Positions 46,084 through 54,863 of a stretch of DNA of 64,000 nucleotides are shown piece after piece. Source of the stretch: Duganella rivi (GTDB lineage: Bacteria; Pseudomonadota; Gammaproteobacteria; Burkholderiales; Burkholderiaceae_D); assembly GCF_009857435.1 (NCBI RefSeq), contig NZ_WWCK01000004.1:62001-126000 (forward strand), written 5' to 3'. Positions within the stretch are counted from its first letter, which is position 1, and every line of letters begins with the position of its first letter. The notes under the pieces are model-generated. The model worked only from the letters and a program-made list of their open reading frames with translations. It searched no databases and was not told where the DNA came from. The position numbers were made by a program, and so were the translations under genes.

Positions 46084-48521
46084 TGATGCGCTCCAACTCC
46101 CGCGCGGCGGCGCGCAATATGCCGCATCGCCTGGTGCTGCGGCCTTCTTTGGCGCAGCGCGCGATGGAGGCGCTGTCAGGCGGCGTGGCCGTTGCGCTGC
46201 CTATGCTGGCCCGCGCGGCTGCCCGGCACAGCGCCATGACATTCACGCTGGCGGTGCTGGCTGGCTTGTGCGGTTTGCAGGTGCTGGCTTTGCTGCGCGC
46301 GCCTGCTGCATGGCTGCCTTCCGCGATAGACGTGACGCTTGCCTCCGGCGAGAGCGTGACCCTGGGCCAGCGTGAACTAGCCGCGCCGCAGACGGATCGC
46401 CAGCACCTGTCACTACGCCGCGATGCGGATGGCCGCTGGTTTATGCGGAATCTGAGCGCTGGTAAGCAAGTGGTGCTGGTACGTGATTCGTCCGAGCAGC
46501 GGCTTGGCAGCGCATCACTGCAAGGCATGCATCGTTTTCAAGTTGATGGCGCGGTGTTTGAGGTGCTGGCTACGGACGCGCGCGAAGTAAGCTTCAGCCG
46601 CGATGGTCATGCGTGGCGCTACGACGGCGCGGTGCTGTATCGCGACGGCAGCCCTCTGAGTAATTGCCCGGACTCGCGCATGGCAAGCAAGGCGCTGGCA
46701 GTATGGAACCGCGTGATGCCACTGCCGCTGACGATTGCACGCCCGCTGTCCTTCGGCGGTAATCTGTATTGCGACAATCGGCTCGGACTGGAGCAAGTCA
46801 CGCCGGGAGCCGCGCAAATCGCGCGCGTGAACGGGCGGCTGCAACTGGTGGCAAGCAATCCCGATGGCGAGCGCGCCGCCGTGCTGGCCGATCAAGCGGA
46901 CTTACGCAAACAGGAGGCTGCACTGGCAGGCGTGAGCGCCATCACCATCGGCCACACACGCTTCCAGGTCTCCGCCGAAGGCGATCAACTGAGGCTGCAT
47001 CCCAGCCGCCACGTTAAACTGTACGCCGAGCCAGAACAGCGCTTGCCAGAGCAAATCAGCTGGCAATGGCAGCAACGCACCCTCTGGAGCGGCGGCCCGG
47101 GCCAGATCATTGTCACCGGCCTAGCTCTCTGCGCCATCTGCCTCGCCATCGCCACCGCGAAGCTGGGATGGTGGTCGCAAGGCGCCGGGCTAGTGGCGGC
47201 GGTGGGAGTGCTGGCTGTAGGCTTGCTTGCGCTGGTGGCGCAGCGGGCGGGATATGCGCCTGGTGCGGCTTGTTCGCTGCTGCTTGGTGCTGGAGCGCTG
47301 CTGTTGTGGCTTGCGCTGCCGGGGCGCTTGACGCTTGCCACGGCCGCTGGCGTCACACTACTCGCCATCGGCTTGCTGGCGCAATTGGAGCTCGGTCTCG
47401 GCGCGCCGGAATCATCGTGGCTGCGCTACTACCAAAAATCCTCCGCCATGCTCGCCGTCGGTGCCGGCCTTGGCGGCATGCTGCGCGCGTGGGCCAATTA
47501 TCAGGCGGCACGCGGCGTCCATCTCCAGCAGCGCACCATCGAATGGATCCTCGCCCTATTCGCCGCCGTGGCATTGGCCGCACTGGCCGCGCAAGTCCTG
47601 TGGGGCGATGAAACCGGCGTCTTCGACCTGCAACCGGTCGAACTGGCCAAGCTTGCTCTCACCGCGCTCACCGCCCACTGCCTCGCGCTGCGCTTCAACT
47701 GGCACAACGGCCCGCAACGCATCACGGATCACGGTGCGCGCTGGCTGCAATTGATCGCGCCTGCGCTGCTATTCCTCGCCCTTCTCGGCCTCGCACTGGT
47801 ACAGGTAGACGACTTCTCGCCGCTAATCCTGCTGCTGATCTGGAGCACCGGCATCGGCCTCGCCTACGCCCGCGCCGCCCGCAACCACGTCCTCACCGCC
47901 ATCCTGCTCAGCGGCGCATTCGCCGCAGTCAGCGCCGTGGTCTACCTGCGTCTCAACGGCACCGACGACTTGATACGCTGGGGCTTCTACGCTGATCGCT
48001 TCCTCGTCTGGCTCAACCCCGCCGAACATCCGCACACCGGCCAACAGCTGCTGCTGGGCGCGCGCGCCATCGGCGACGGCGGCTGGTTCGGTGCAGACCA
48101 CTGGCTAGGCCTGCGCACGCTCAGCCAAAACGCCGGCAGCGTTATCCAGATCCCCGCCGTGCAAGACGACTTTGCCGCGTCGTTCTTCCTCAACCGCCAC
48201 GGCCTGCTGGGCGGCCTGCTGCTGTGGGCCGTGCAAGCGGCCTTCCTGATCGGCATCGTGCTGACCGCATTGCAGGCCTACCGCAGCGGCACGGCAGCAC
48301 GCAACTTCCGCCACGCGTGGCTGGGCCGCTTCCGCTACTTCGCCTTATGCGGCGGCGGCGCGTTCGTGGCCGGCCACTTCCTGCTCTCGTGGGGCACCAA
48401 CCTCGCCATCTTCCCCATCATGGGCCAGCCCATGAGTTTTCTGTCGGCTGGCGGCAGCCATCTGCTGTTTTTCCTCTGCCCTCTGCTTACCTTCAGTGCG
48501 ATATCTTCAGAAGGAGTTTGA
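46083..48521 (+). CDS. SEDS (FtsW/RodA-family) protein with two N-terminal FHA-like domains
   Basis: 812 residues; an AGGAGG inside the kinase gene provides the ribosome site (ATG 46083 or 46086). A membrane helix at ~50-72 is followed by two beta-sandwich regions: VTLGQRELAAPQTDRQHLSL (~90-165) and IARPLSFGGNLYCDNRLGLE (~215-310). Both look FHA-like, though the phosphothreonine-binding residues are uncertain. From ~340 about ten helices form the SEDS core. The catalytic Asp region PAVQDDFAASFFLNRHGLLG and the tail IFPIMGQPMSFLSAGGSHLL match FtsW/RodA (HTDFIF and PLPFLSYGGSS). It may polymerise glycan strands, but no partner penicillin-binding protein is encoded nearby. Confidence 0.88.
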   Translation: MMRSNSRAAARNMPHRLVLRPSLAQRAMEALSGGVAVALPMLARAAARHSAMTFTLAVLAGLCGLQVLALLRAPAAWLPSAIDVTLASGESVTLGQRELAAPQTDRQHLSLRRDADGRWFMRNLSAGKQVVLVRDSSEQRLGSASLQGMHRFQVDGAVFEVLATDAREVSFSRDGHAWRYDGAVLYRDGSPLSNCPDSRMASKALAVWNRVMPLPLTIARPLSFGGNLYCDNRLGLEQVTPGAAQIARVNGRLQLVASNPDGERAAVLADQADLRKQEAALAGVSAITIGHTRFQVSAEGDQLRLHPSRHVKLYAEPEQRLPEQISWQWQQRTLWSGGPGQIIVTGLALCAICLAIATAKLGWWSQGAGLVAAVGVLAVGLLALVAQRAGYAPGAACSLLLGAGALLLWLALPGRLTLATAAGVTLLAIGLLAQLELGLGAPESSWLRYYQKSSAMLAVGAGLGGMLRAWANYQAARGVHLQQRTIEWILALFAAVALAALAAQVLWGDETGVFDLQPVELAKLALTALTAHCLALRFNWHNGPQRITDHGARWLQLIAPALLFLALLGLALVQVDDFSPLILLLIWSTGIGLAYARAARNHVLTAILLSGAFAAVSAVVYLRLNGTDDLIRWGFYADRFLVWLNPAEHPHTGQQLLLGARAIGDGGWFGADHWLGLRTLSQNAGSVIQIPAVQDDFAASFFLNRHGLLGGLLLWAVQAAFLIGIVLTALQAYRSGTAARNFRHAWLGRFRYFALCGGGAFVAGHFLLSWGTNLAIFPIMGQPMSFLSAGGSHLLFFLCPLLTFSAISSEGV

Positions 48522-48524
48522 ATC

Positions 48525-50054
48525 ATGCCGACCTATGTCCAACACGCAGTCCTGGGCCGTATTCCCGACGTATTCAACGCCGAGGCGATCTGGCAAACCC
48601 CGGGCCTCGCCCTGTTCTCGCGCCGCCCGCTGCTGCGCGACCTGCTGGAACGCTGCCCGCGCGAGCATAAAGGCCGCGCCGCCACCCGCTGCTTCTCGCA
48701 CGTGACCTTGATGCTGCCGCAGGAAGAAGTCGATGACGACTACCACTTGTCACGGGGCTCCCGCGCCCGCGATTTGGCGCAAACGCTGGCGGCCTTGCAT
48801 CAAAAAGACTTCGGCGATCTGCTGGGCAGCGACCAGGTGCGCTACGACGTGGTGGGCGATGCCTCGCTGGCTCCCGATGAAATCGAAGTCCGCTTTGGCC
48901 ATGCGGTGTACCTGCCCGCGCCCGATGAAAAAATCCTCTACAACGTTACCGCCTCGCGCGACAGCGCGATCTGGCATACGGTCTGCCCGATCTATCCAAA
49001 CCAGCGGCTGGCATTGATCGGCGGCGAAGGCGGCGTGGATGTGCAAGGCTGGCCGTTCGGCCCGGACGCCGCACTACTGATCATCAACGACGGCCCCGAT
49101 GCGCCGCCGACAGTGCAGATCCGCCCCAAAGGCGCGTTTACCTGCACCTACGATCCGCGCAGCGGCTACTACACCGTCAAAGCGCCGGACAGCCAACGCC
49201 TGCTGCTGAAAATCGCCCGCACCTCGGCCTTGCCGGCGCGCGCAGGCATGCAAAGCGAAGCCGCCAACACGACGCCGCCTCCGCACGCCGTCTGGCAAAG
49301 CCGCTCAGGCGCGAATGCGAAAGCGATTGACCTCACCGCAATCCCGGCAGCCGCCAGCCACAAGCCGATCAACCGCCCAGGCGAGAGCGACGCGACCTAT
49401 GCGCCGGTCTCGCAGCAGCGCGTCAGCCTCGTGGCGCTGGCCTTGCCGCGTTTGAGCCGCTATCGCGACACCGGCGCTCAAGCGCTGGAGCTGCCGTTCA
49501 ACCGCGCCATGGCTCTCTCTGCCGACGGCTCGCCCGCCATCAGCCTGATCGTCGATGCCGCCGACGATTTATACGCCTGCACGGCCGAAGGCCGCCAGCG
49601 CATCGAAGCCCCGGCCACCTTCTCTCCCGTAGACACGCGCACCCTGCGCCTGCTGCCCGCCGCACCGGAAATGGCAGACCGCTACCGCGCCATGGTCTGC
49701 CTCGCACAGCCGATCAGCACCGGCGTCGCCAGCGGCGCGCGCTTCACCTTCGGCCGCAACTCGCCGATGCTGGCAGCGCTTCGCCTACTCGACTCCCCGC
49801 GCTTCCTCAAGCGTGCCAACAGCGCCGGCGATAGCAGCACCTCCAGCGCCGACCGCATTGGCCTGTCGCGCAATGCCTTCAGCTTTGAAGCCGTCTCCAA
49901 GGGCTATACCATCGCCCGCCAAAGCGCCACGCAAGCGCTCTACCACTTGGACGACAAGCTGCAATTCGTCGCCAGCGTAGGCGATGCACCCTACCTGCTG
50001 CCACACGGCCACCACCTGGTCGCCGGCCACTACGTGCTGCGCTTCGAGGCTTAA
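48525..50054 (+). CDS. Unknown protein with C-terminal FHA-like domain
   Basis: 509 residues, no signal or membrane segment, AAGGAG upstream. The first ~200 residues are of a type I do not recognise (YVQHAVLGRIPDVFNAEAI, LYNVTASRDSAIWHTVCPIY). The last ~105 residues show an FHA-like pattern: FTFGRNSPMLAALRL, IGLSRNAFSFEAVSKGYTIA, and LPHGHHLVAGHYVLRF. The conserved GR, SR and final G-x-x-L-x-F positions are present, but the usual Asn-Gly loop is absent. Lies between the SEDS gene (3 bp) and the SH3-like gene (6 bp), hence in the same operon. Probably a phosphothreonine-reading adaptor. Confidence 0.72.
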   Translation: MPTYVQHAVLGRIPDVFNAEAIWQTPGLALFSRRPLLRDLLERCPREHKGRAATRCFSHVTLMLPQEEVDDDYHLSRGSRARDLAQTLAALHQKDFGDLLGSDQVRYDVVGDASLAPDEIEVRFGHAVYLPAPDEKILYNVTASRDSAIWHTVCPIYPNQRLALIGGEGGVDVQGWPFGPDAALLIINDGPDAPPTVQIRPKGAFTCTYDPRSGYYTVKAPDSQRLLLKIARTSALPARAGMQSEAANTTPPPHAVWQSRSGANAKAIDLTAIPAAASHKPINRPGESDATYAPVSQQRVSLVALALPRLSRYRDTGAQALELPFNRAMALSADGSPAISLIVDAADDLYACTAEGRQRIEAPATFSPVDTRTLRLLPAAPEMADRYRAMVCLAQPISTGVASGARFTFGRNSPMLAALRLLDSPRFLKRANSAGDSSTSSADRIGLSRNAFSFEAVSKGYTIARQSATQALYHLDDKLQFVASVGDAPYLLPHGHHLVAGHYVLRFEA

Positions 50055-50060
50055 GCCATC

Positions 50061-50555
50061 ATGGAAGCTGTCCAACTCCACGCCATCGCGGCCTTCGCTG
50101 CGGGCCTCATCGTCACGCTGTTCCTGGCCGCGTATCTGACGCCACGCAGCTGGTGGAAGCGTCCCAACGCCCGCGCGCTGTTCATCACCGTGGCCGGTGC
50201 ATGGGGCTTTGGCAGCTTGATCCTGTACGCCACGCACGCTCCGGCCGCCGCCAACACGCACGCCATCGCAACTGGCGCAACCGCTGCCCCTGACGCGGCG
50301 GCGCGCCCGGCCGGCGGAAGCACATCGCTGGCAGCTGACGCCATCGCCGGAAAGCCATTCCGCGTCCACCGCGACCTAAACCTGCGCGCTGCGCCCGGCG
50401 TGCAAGCCGCCCGCGTCATCGTGGTGCCAGCCGGCGCTATCGTCACGCCCACCGGCACGCACGACGGCGACTGGTGGCAAATCAAAACCGTCATCGACGG
50501 CCATCAAGAAACCGGCTGGTCTAACAGCCTGTGGCTGCGCCGAGGCGACGAATGA
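50061..50555 (+). CDS. Membrane protein with SH3-like domain
   Basis: 164 residues. Two hydrophobic helices (AIAAFAAGLIVTLFLAAYL and NARALFITVAGAWGFGSLIL) are followed by an Ala-rich linker and a bacterial SH3 domain in the last ~65 residues (VHRDLNLRAAPGVQAARVI, VTPTGTHDGDWWQIKTV, GWSNSLWLRRGDE). Bacterial SH3 domains usually bind peptidoglycan or peptides in the periplasm, which fits the SEDS protein in the same operon. Its stop overlaps the phosphatase start (ATGA). Confidence 0.82.
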   Translation: MEAVQLHAIAAFAAGLIVTLFLAAYLTPRSWWKRPNARALFITVAGAWGFGSLILYATHAPAAANTHAIATGATAAPDAAARPAGGSTSLAADAIAGKPFRVHRDLNLRAAPGVQAARVIVVPAGAIVTPTGTHDGDWWQIKTVIDGHQETGWSNSLWLRRGDE

Positions 50556-51616
50556 CCAACACACCACCCACCGCCGCAGCCGGTTTTTCGGCTAAGCTGT
50601 GGCCTTTCGCATCCCGCGCGCCCGCGCCTGCACCGATGACACGCATCACCGACCAACTCAATTTCGGCCCCACGCTGGACATCGCCGCCCGCAGCATGGC
50701 CAGCATCAGCAAGCTGCAAGTGCCGGAGAACCAGGACAACCTGCTGCTCATCGACGCCGACGGCCGCGCCGTCCTGCTGCGCGACCAAACCGCGCAAACG
50801 ACAAAACTCAACAACTGGCCGCAAGGCCACGTGCGCCTCGCAGTCCTGGACGGCATGGGCGGCCACGGGCACGGACGGCAAGCCGCCGAAGCCGTCGCCA
50901 CCGGCCTGCTGACCATCCCCGCTTGCGCCACGCAAGCGCAACTCAGCCAGCACCTCGACCAACTGCACCGCGCCCTGCAAGCCCGCTTCAGCCGACCCGA
51001 CGACCATGACACCTTCCGCCGTCCCGGCACTACGCTCACGCTGCTGGAAATCCCGCCCGGCCAGGCGCCAATGCTGTACCACGCCGGCGACTCGCGACTG
51101 TACGAAATCACGCCGCAAGCCGCGCAGCCGCTCACCATCGATCACGTCCCCGCCACCGCCTACGCCATGCATGGCCTGCTGGGCGAAGCCGAATGGTGGC
51201 AGCAAGTGCACGGCGAACACCGCCCGCAAATCTCGCAAGCCTACATCCTCGGTAACGCCTTCGCCAATCCGCAAGTACTGGACGACGGCCTGCTGCCGCT
51301 GGACGCCTCCAACCTGCCGCCGTTCCTGCGCCACCTGCCAGACCGCCGCGTGCTGACCGTGCGCGCCGACGCCACCTACCTGCTGGCCACCGACGGTTTC
51401 TGGTCGTGCGCCCATCCGCAGGCGTGGACTGAGCGCTGGCCCGCCCTGCTGCGCACTGCAAATGCCGCCGATGCGCTGGACGCCCTGTTCGCCGACTACG
51501 CGCAACATCCGCCGCCCCAGCTCCACATCGACAATCTCAGCGCCATCGTGCTGCGTTTCGCTCGAAATATTGACGAAACGGTACTACCCACCGCACCAAT
51601 TCCGTCGCATTTTTGA
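50552..51616 (+). CDS. PP2C-family protein phosphatase
   Basis: 354 residues from the ATG at 50552, coupled to the SH3-like gene. PP2C metal-binding motifs are seen: VLDGMGGHGHGRQAAEA (Asp and Gly of motif DGMGGH), YHAGDSRLYEI, LLATDGFW and DNLSAIVLRF. The enzyme removes phosphate from Ser/Thr residues with Mn2+/Mg2+ and would oppose the kinase at 45046. The N-terminal ~30 residues are Ala/Pro-rich and not part of the fold. Gene order kinase to phosphatase in one operon is typical of reversible Ser/Thr signalling. Confidence 0.92.
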   Translation: MTNTPPTAAAGFSAKLWPFASRAPAPAPMTRITDQLNFGPTLDIAARSMASISKLQVPENQDNLLLIDADGRAVLLRDQTAQTTKLNNWPQGHVRLAVLDGMGGHGHGRQAAEAVATGLLTIPACATQAQLSQHLDQLHRALQARFSRPDDHDTFRRPGTTLTLLEIPPGQAPMLYHAGDSRLYEITPQAAQPLTIDHVPATAYAMHGLLGEAEWWQQVHGEHRPQISQAYILGNAFANPQVLDDGLLPLDASNLPPFLRHLPDRRVLTVRADATYLLATDGFWSCAHPQAWTERWPALLRTANAADALDALFADYAQHPPPQLHIDNLSAIVLRFARNIDETVLPTAPIPSHF

Positions 51617-51642
51617 CAAGCGCACAGACCAAGCGCAAATAT
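51613..51642 (+). promoter_or_regulatory. Possible internal promoter before the FHA gene
   Basis: TTGACA (51613-51618), a perfect -35, overlaps the phosphatase stop codon; AAATAT (51637-51642) is a possible -10 at 18 bp. The 94-bp gap before the next gene, unlike the overlapping upstream genes, fits a separate promoter. Confidence 0.35.
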
Positions 51643-51710
51643 GGTTGCAAAGTTTGCCAAACAGAGTGAAAACCGCATAAACTGACGGGTATCCCATCGG
51701 TCGGTTTGTC

Positions 51711-53255
51711 ATGAAAAAATGCAGTAATGCCCAGCACCCGCATTGCACTTATTGGGTCTTACCGGGAGAGCAGAATTGTGAGGGCGGACACGCCCAAGCA
51801 GCGCCTTCCAGCTTCGACCTGTTGACTGCCCTGCGTACTACCCGTGCCGCCTCGCCGGCCACGGTGCTGAATGCCGTCCCTGCCGCCGAACCGGAACCGC
51901 ACACCTCCGTGCCATCCAATTACGCCCGCCCCCTGCTGCGCGCCCACGCCGAGCGCCCGCAACTGCACATCAGCGGCTTTGACCCGCGCGCCGCCGGCGG
52001 CCGTCAAACGCTGAAGATGGAATTGCGCGGCATGCCGGAAGCCTGCGCGCCGCAACTGACGCTGCAACTGCAATCGGATCTGATCCCGCACGGCGCCTCG
52101 CGCCAGCACTTCGTGCGCGCCGTCGATGGCGAATGGCGCCCGGTGTTCGTCGAGTTTTCCTCGCGCGGCAAGGAGCATGGCCAGTACCAGATCAGCATCG
52201 AGCTGCTTAGCCAGCATGCCGGCATGGCCGCGCGCAAATGGGTCTGCACCTTCGTGATCCTGGTGCCGCGCCTCGACGCCTCGCTGACCGAAATCCACCG
52301 CATCTTCCTCAGCACCCACAAGAACGTGCGCGTGATGGCGGACGACGCGTCGATTGCCCGCGTCAGCGCGCAAGGCGGCGACAGTCTCGATATCGACGTC
52401 ACCGCCCGCAACGCCGGCATCGCCCGCCTCGACTTGAACGCACCGGCCGGCAAAGTGGACTTGGGCTTCACCACTATCGCGTGGGACGAAGACCTGATCG
52501 AAATCGACATGCCGCAAGCAGCCGCGCTGCATCCGCACCAAAGCGCAGCAGCCTCGCTGGTGAACGCCGCGCCGGAAGCCGGTGCGCAGCGCCAGATCCG
52601 CTTGTTCGCCATGGAAGAATGCGTGATCGGCCGTTTTGAACTGGTCGATCCTGAATCGGACGTGCTGCTCACCCACTACACGGCCGACGGCCAGGACACC
52701 AACGGCCTGACGCGCCGCCTGTCTGGCCGCCATGCGGTGATCCGCCGCTCCGGCTTGGGTTTTGAAATTGAAGACGTGTCGCGCTACGGCATCCTGCTGG
52801 ACGGCGTGTGGCCCGGCAAGCACAAGCCGACCGCGCTGCGACTGGGCATGCGGATTGAATTCAGCGCCAGCATCAAGGGCATCGTCACCTTGTCCGTATC
52901 GGCCATCATGCCGCACGGCGTGATCCTGCACCGCGTGGACGACGGCGCCAACGCCGAGAGCTTCTACCTGCTCGCACCGGAAACGCATCCGGGCTACCCG
53001 GTCAAGTCCTTCGCCGCTGCGCCGCACGCAGCCGCGCTGCCGCTGCTGTTCCACCGCGACGGCGGCTTCTGGCACCTCGACCAATTAACCGGCAAGGAGA
53101 CCGCGCTGGCGCCGGCCGTCTCGCTGGATAAACTGAGCCGCGTACCGCGCCACACCCGCTTCGCCAGCGATCCGTACCCGGAACACTGGATCATCCGCAC
53201 CGGCACTAACGATATGTATTCCACTGTGGCCGCCAACGCCCTGTCTACTGCGTGA
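51711..53255 (+). CDS. FHA-domain protein with N-terminal zinc-knuckle-like motif
   Basis: 514 residues, cytosolic. The N-terminus holds a likely zinc site (KKCSNAQHPHCTYW then CEGGH, four or five Cys/His ligands). A ~190-residue beta-rich middle (LHISGFDPRAAGGRQTLKME, FVEFSSRGKEHGQYQISIEL) looks like an Ig-type domain. An FHA domain at ~300-400 has VIGRFELVD and LSGRHAVIRRSGLGFEIEDV, keeping the GR and SxxH phosphothreonine-binding residues. The last ~100 residues are unassigned. Likely a reader of threonine phosphorylation made by the kinase in this cluster. Confidence 0.87.
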   Translation: MKKCSNAQHPHCTYWVLPGEQNCEGGHAQAAPSSFDLLTALRTTRAASPATVLNAVPAAEPEPHTSVPSNYARPLLRAHAERPQLHISGFDPRAAGGRQTLKMELRGMPEACAPQLTLQLQSDLIPHGASRQHFVRAVDGEWRPVFVEFSSRGKEHGQYQISIELLSQHAGMAARKWVCTFVILVPRLDASLTEIHRIFLSTHKNVRVMADDASIARVSAQGGDSLDIDVTARNAGIARLDLNAPAGKVDLGFTTIAWDEDLIEIDMPQAAALHPHQSAAASLVNAAPEAGAQRQIRLFAMEECVIGRFELVDPESDVLLTHYTADGQDTNGLTRRLSGRHAVIRRSGLGFEIEDVSRYGILLDGVWPGKHKPTALRLGMRIEFSASIKGIVTLSVSAIMPHGVILHRVDDGANAESFYLLAPETHPGYPVKSFAAAPHAAALPLLFHRDGGFWHLDQLTGKETALAPAVSLDKLSRVPRHTRFASDPYPEHWIIRTGTNDMYSTVAANALSTA

Positions 53256-53260
53256 TATTA

Positions 53261-53288
53261 TGGCTAGATTTGCAACTAAATCTAGCCA
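53261..53288 (+). promoter_or_regulatory. Perfect 11-bp inverted repeat before the cyclase gene
   Basis: TGGCTAGATTT (53261-53271) and AAATCTAGCCA (53278-53288) form a perfect palindrome with a six-base loop. It ends six bases before the cyclase ATG and fills the space where a ribosome site would be; none is visible. It may be a dimeric-repressor operator or an RNA hairpin controlling translation. Confidence 0.55.
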
Positions 53289-53294
53289 TTCGCC

Positions 53295-54863
53295 ATGCGC
53301 CAAACCCCGAAGTTACATACCCGCCGCTGGGAGCGCGTCGCGCTTGCCGCCTTAATTCTGTTGTTGGCCGGCCTGCCTCTGGCCGTGTGGCTGGACATGC
53401 AAAACATCGCCGCAGCGCGTCTACGCAGCCAAGCCGGCGATCTCAATTCCATGATCACCAGCATCCGCAGCTACTACGGCAGCGCGGTGGTGGGACGCAT
53501 CCTCGAAAATCACGGCAAGGACACGCAAGTCATTCACAACTACGAAGCCGTGCAGGGCGCGATTCCGATTCCGGCCACGCTGTCGCTGGAACTGGGGCGC
53601 GTAATCGCAGATAAGCAGTCCAACGTCAGCTACCGCTTCATCTCGGACTATCCATTCCGTGGCCGCGCGCCGCACCAGTTGGACGACTTCGAAAAGACGT
53701 CGCTGGCATCGCTGCGCAAAGCGCCGGAACAGCCACCGCTGGTACTGGCCACAAGCAGCGGCACCGCGTCGCAAGTCCGCTTGATTGCGCCGGTGCTGAT
53801 GAGCGCCGCCTGCGTCCAGTGCCACAACAGCCACCCAGACAGTCCGAAAAAAGACTGGAAGGTTGGCGACGTGCGCGGCTTGCAGGAAATCGAGATACAG
53901 GACGAAATCAGCACCAGCCTATCCTCCTTCAAATACAGCTTGGCCTACTTCCTGCTGATGGCGGTCATCGGCCTCGGTTTCATTTTGCTGCAGCGTCGCC
54001 AGAACGCGGTGATACGCGGGATGAATGGAGAACTGGCGAGCGCCAATGATTTCCTCGCATCGGTATCGATGAAGATCTCGCACTACTTGTCGCCGCAGAT
54101 TTACAAGAGCATCTTCAGCGGCGAAATGGAAGTGTCGCTGCGCACACAGCGCAAGAAGCTCACCATCTTCTTCTCCGACATCAAGGACTTCACCGCGCTG
54201 ACCGAGTCGCTACAACCGGAAGCGCTGACGGAATTGATCAACGAGTACTTTACCGCCATGTCGAGCATCGCCATCCGTCACGGCGGCACTATCGATAAAT
54301 TCATTGGCGACGCGTTGCTGATTTTCTTCGGCGATCCCGAAACCAAGGGCACGGCCGAAGATGCGCGCAGTTGCTTGCGCATGGCGGTGGAGATGCAAAA
54401 CGCGCTGGCCGAACTGAACGTCCAATGGCGCAAGCGCGGCGTAGAGGCACCGCTGATGGTTCGCATGGGGATTAACACCGGCTACTGCAACGTCGGTAAC
54501 TTTGGCAGCGCCGACCGCATGGACTACACGATTCTGGGAGCGGAAGCGAACCTGGCAGCGCGCCTGCAATCAATCGCGCCGGCAGGCGGCATTGCGGCCA
54601 GCTACGAGACCTTTGCATTGGTGCGCGATATCGCCGCAGGCCACGCGCTGGCGCCGGTGCATATGAAGGGCATCGCCCGCGAAGTGGTGCCGTATGCAAT
54701 TGACGGCTTGCTCGACGAAGACGGCAACACCACCAAAGTATTTAGCCACTCCGGCGATGGCCATGACTTGTATCTAGACCTCGACCGCATCGACGCAGAC
54801 GCCGCGCGCAATCTGCGCGGCGTGCTGCATCAGGCGATTAGCGCCCTCGATAACAAGTCTTAA
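53295..54863 (+). CDS. Membrane adenylate cyclase with haem-type DUF3365 sensor
   Basis: 522 residues. Two membrane helices (residues ~17-36 and ~215-234) flank a periplasmic domain of the DUF3365/Tll0287 type that contains a CVQCHNSHP motif, the CxxCH signature of covalent haem binding. The C-terminal class III cyclase domain (~270-470) has both metal aspartates (FFSDIKDFTALTE and KFIGDALLIFFGD). Lys in DKFIGD and Asp in MDYTILG, the residues that select ATP over GTP, are kept. Predicted to make cAMP in response to redox or gas signals. No cAMP receptor is nearby. Stop overlaps the convergent pirin gene. Confidence 0.9.
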   Translation: MRQTPKLHTRRWERVALAALILLLAGLPLAVWLDMQNIAAARLRSQAGDLNSMITSIRSYYGSAVVGRILENHGKDTQVIHNYEAVQGAIPIPATLSLELGRVIADKQSNVSYRFISDYPFRGRAPHQLDDFEKTSLASLRKAPEQPPLVLATSSGTASQVRLIAPVLMSAACVQCHNSHPDSPKKDWKVGDVRGLQEIEIQDEISTSLSSFKYSLAYFLLMAVIGLGFILLQRRQNAVIRGMNGELASANDFLASVSMKISHYLSPQIYKSIFSGEMEVSLRTQRKKLTIFFSDIKDFTALTESLQPEALTELINEYFTAMSSIAIRHGGTIDKFIGDALLIFFGDPETKGTAEDARSCLRMAVEMQNALAELNVQWRKRGVEAPLMVRMGINTGYCNVGNFGSADRMDYTILGAEANLAARLQSIAPAGGIAASYETFALVRDIAAGHALAPVHMKGIAREVVPYAIDGLLDEDGNTTKVFSHSGDGHDLYLDLDRIDADAARNLRGVLHQAISALDNKS

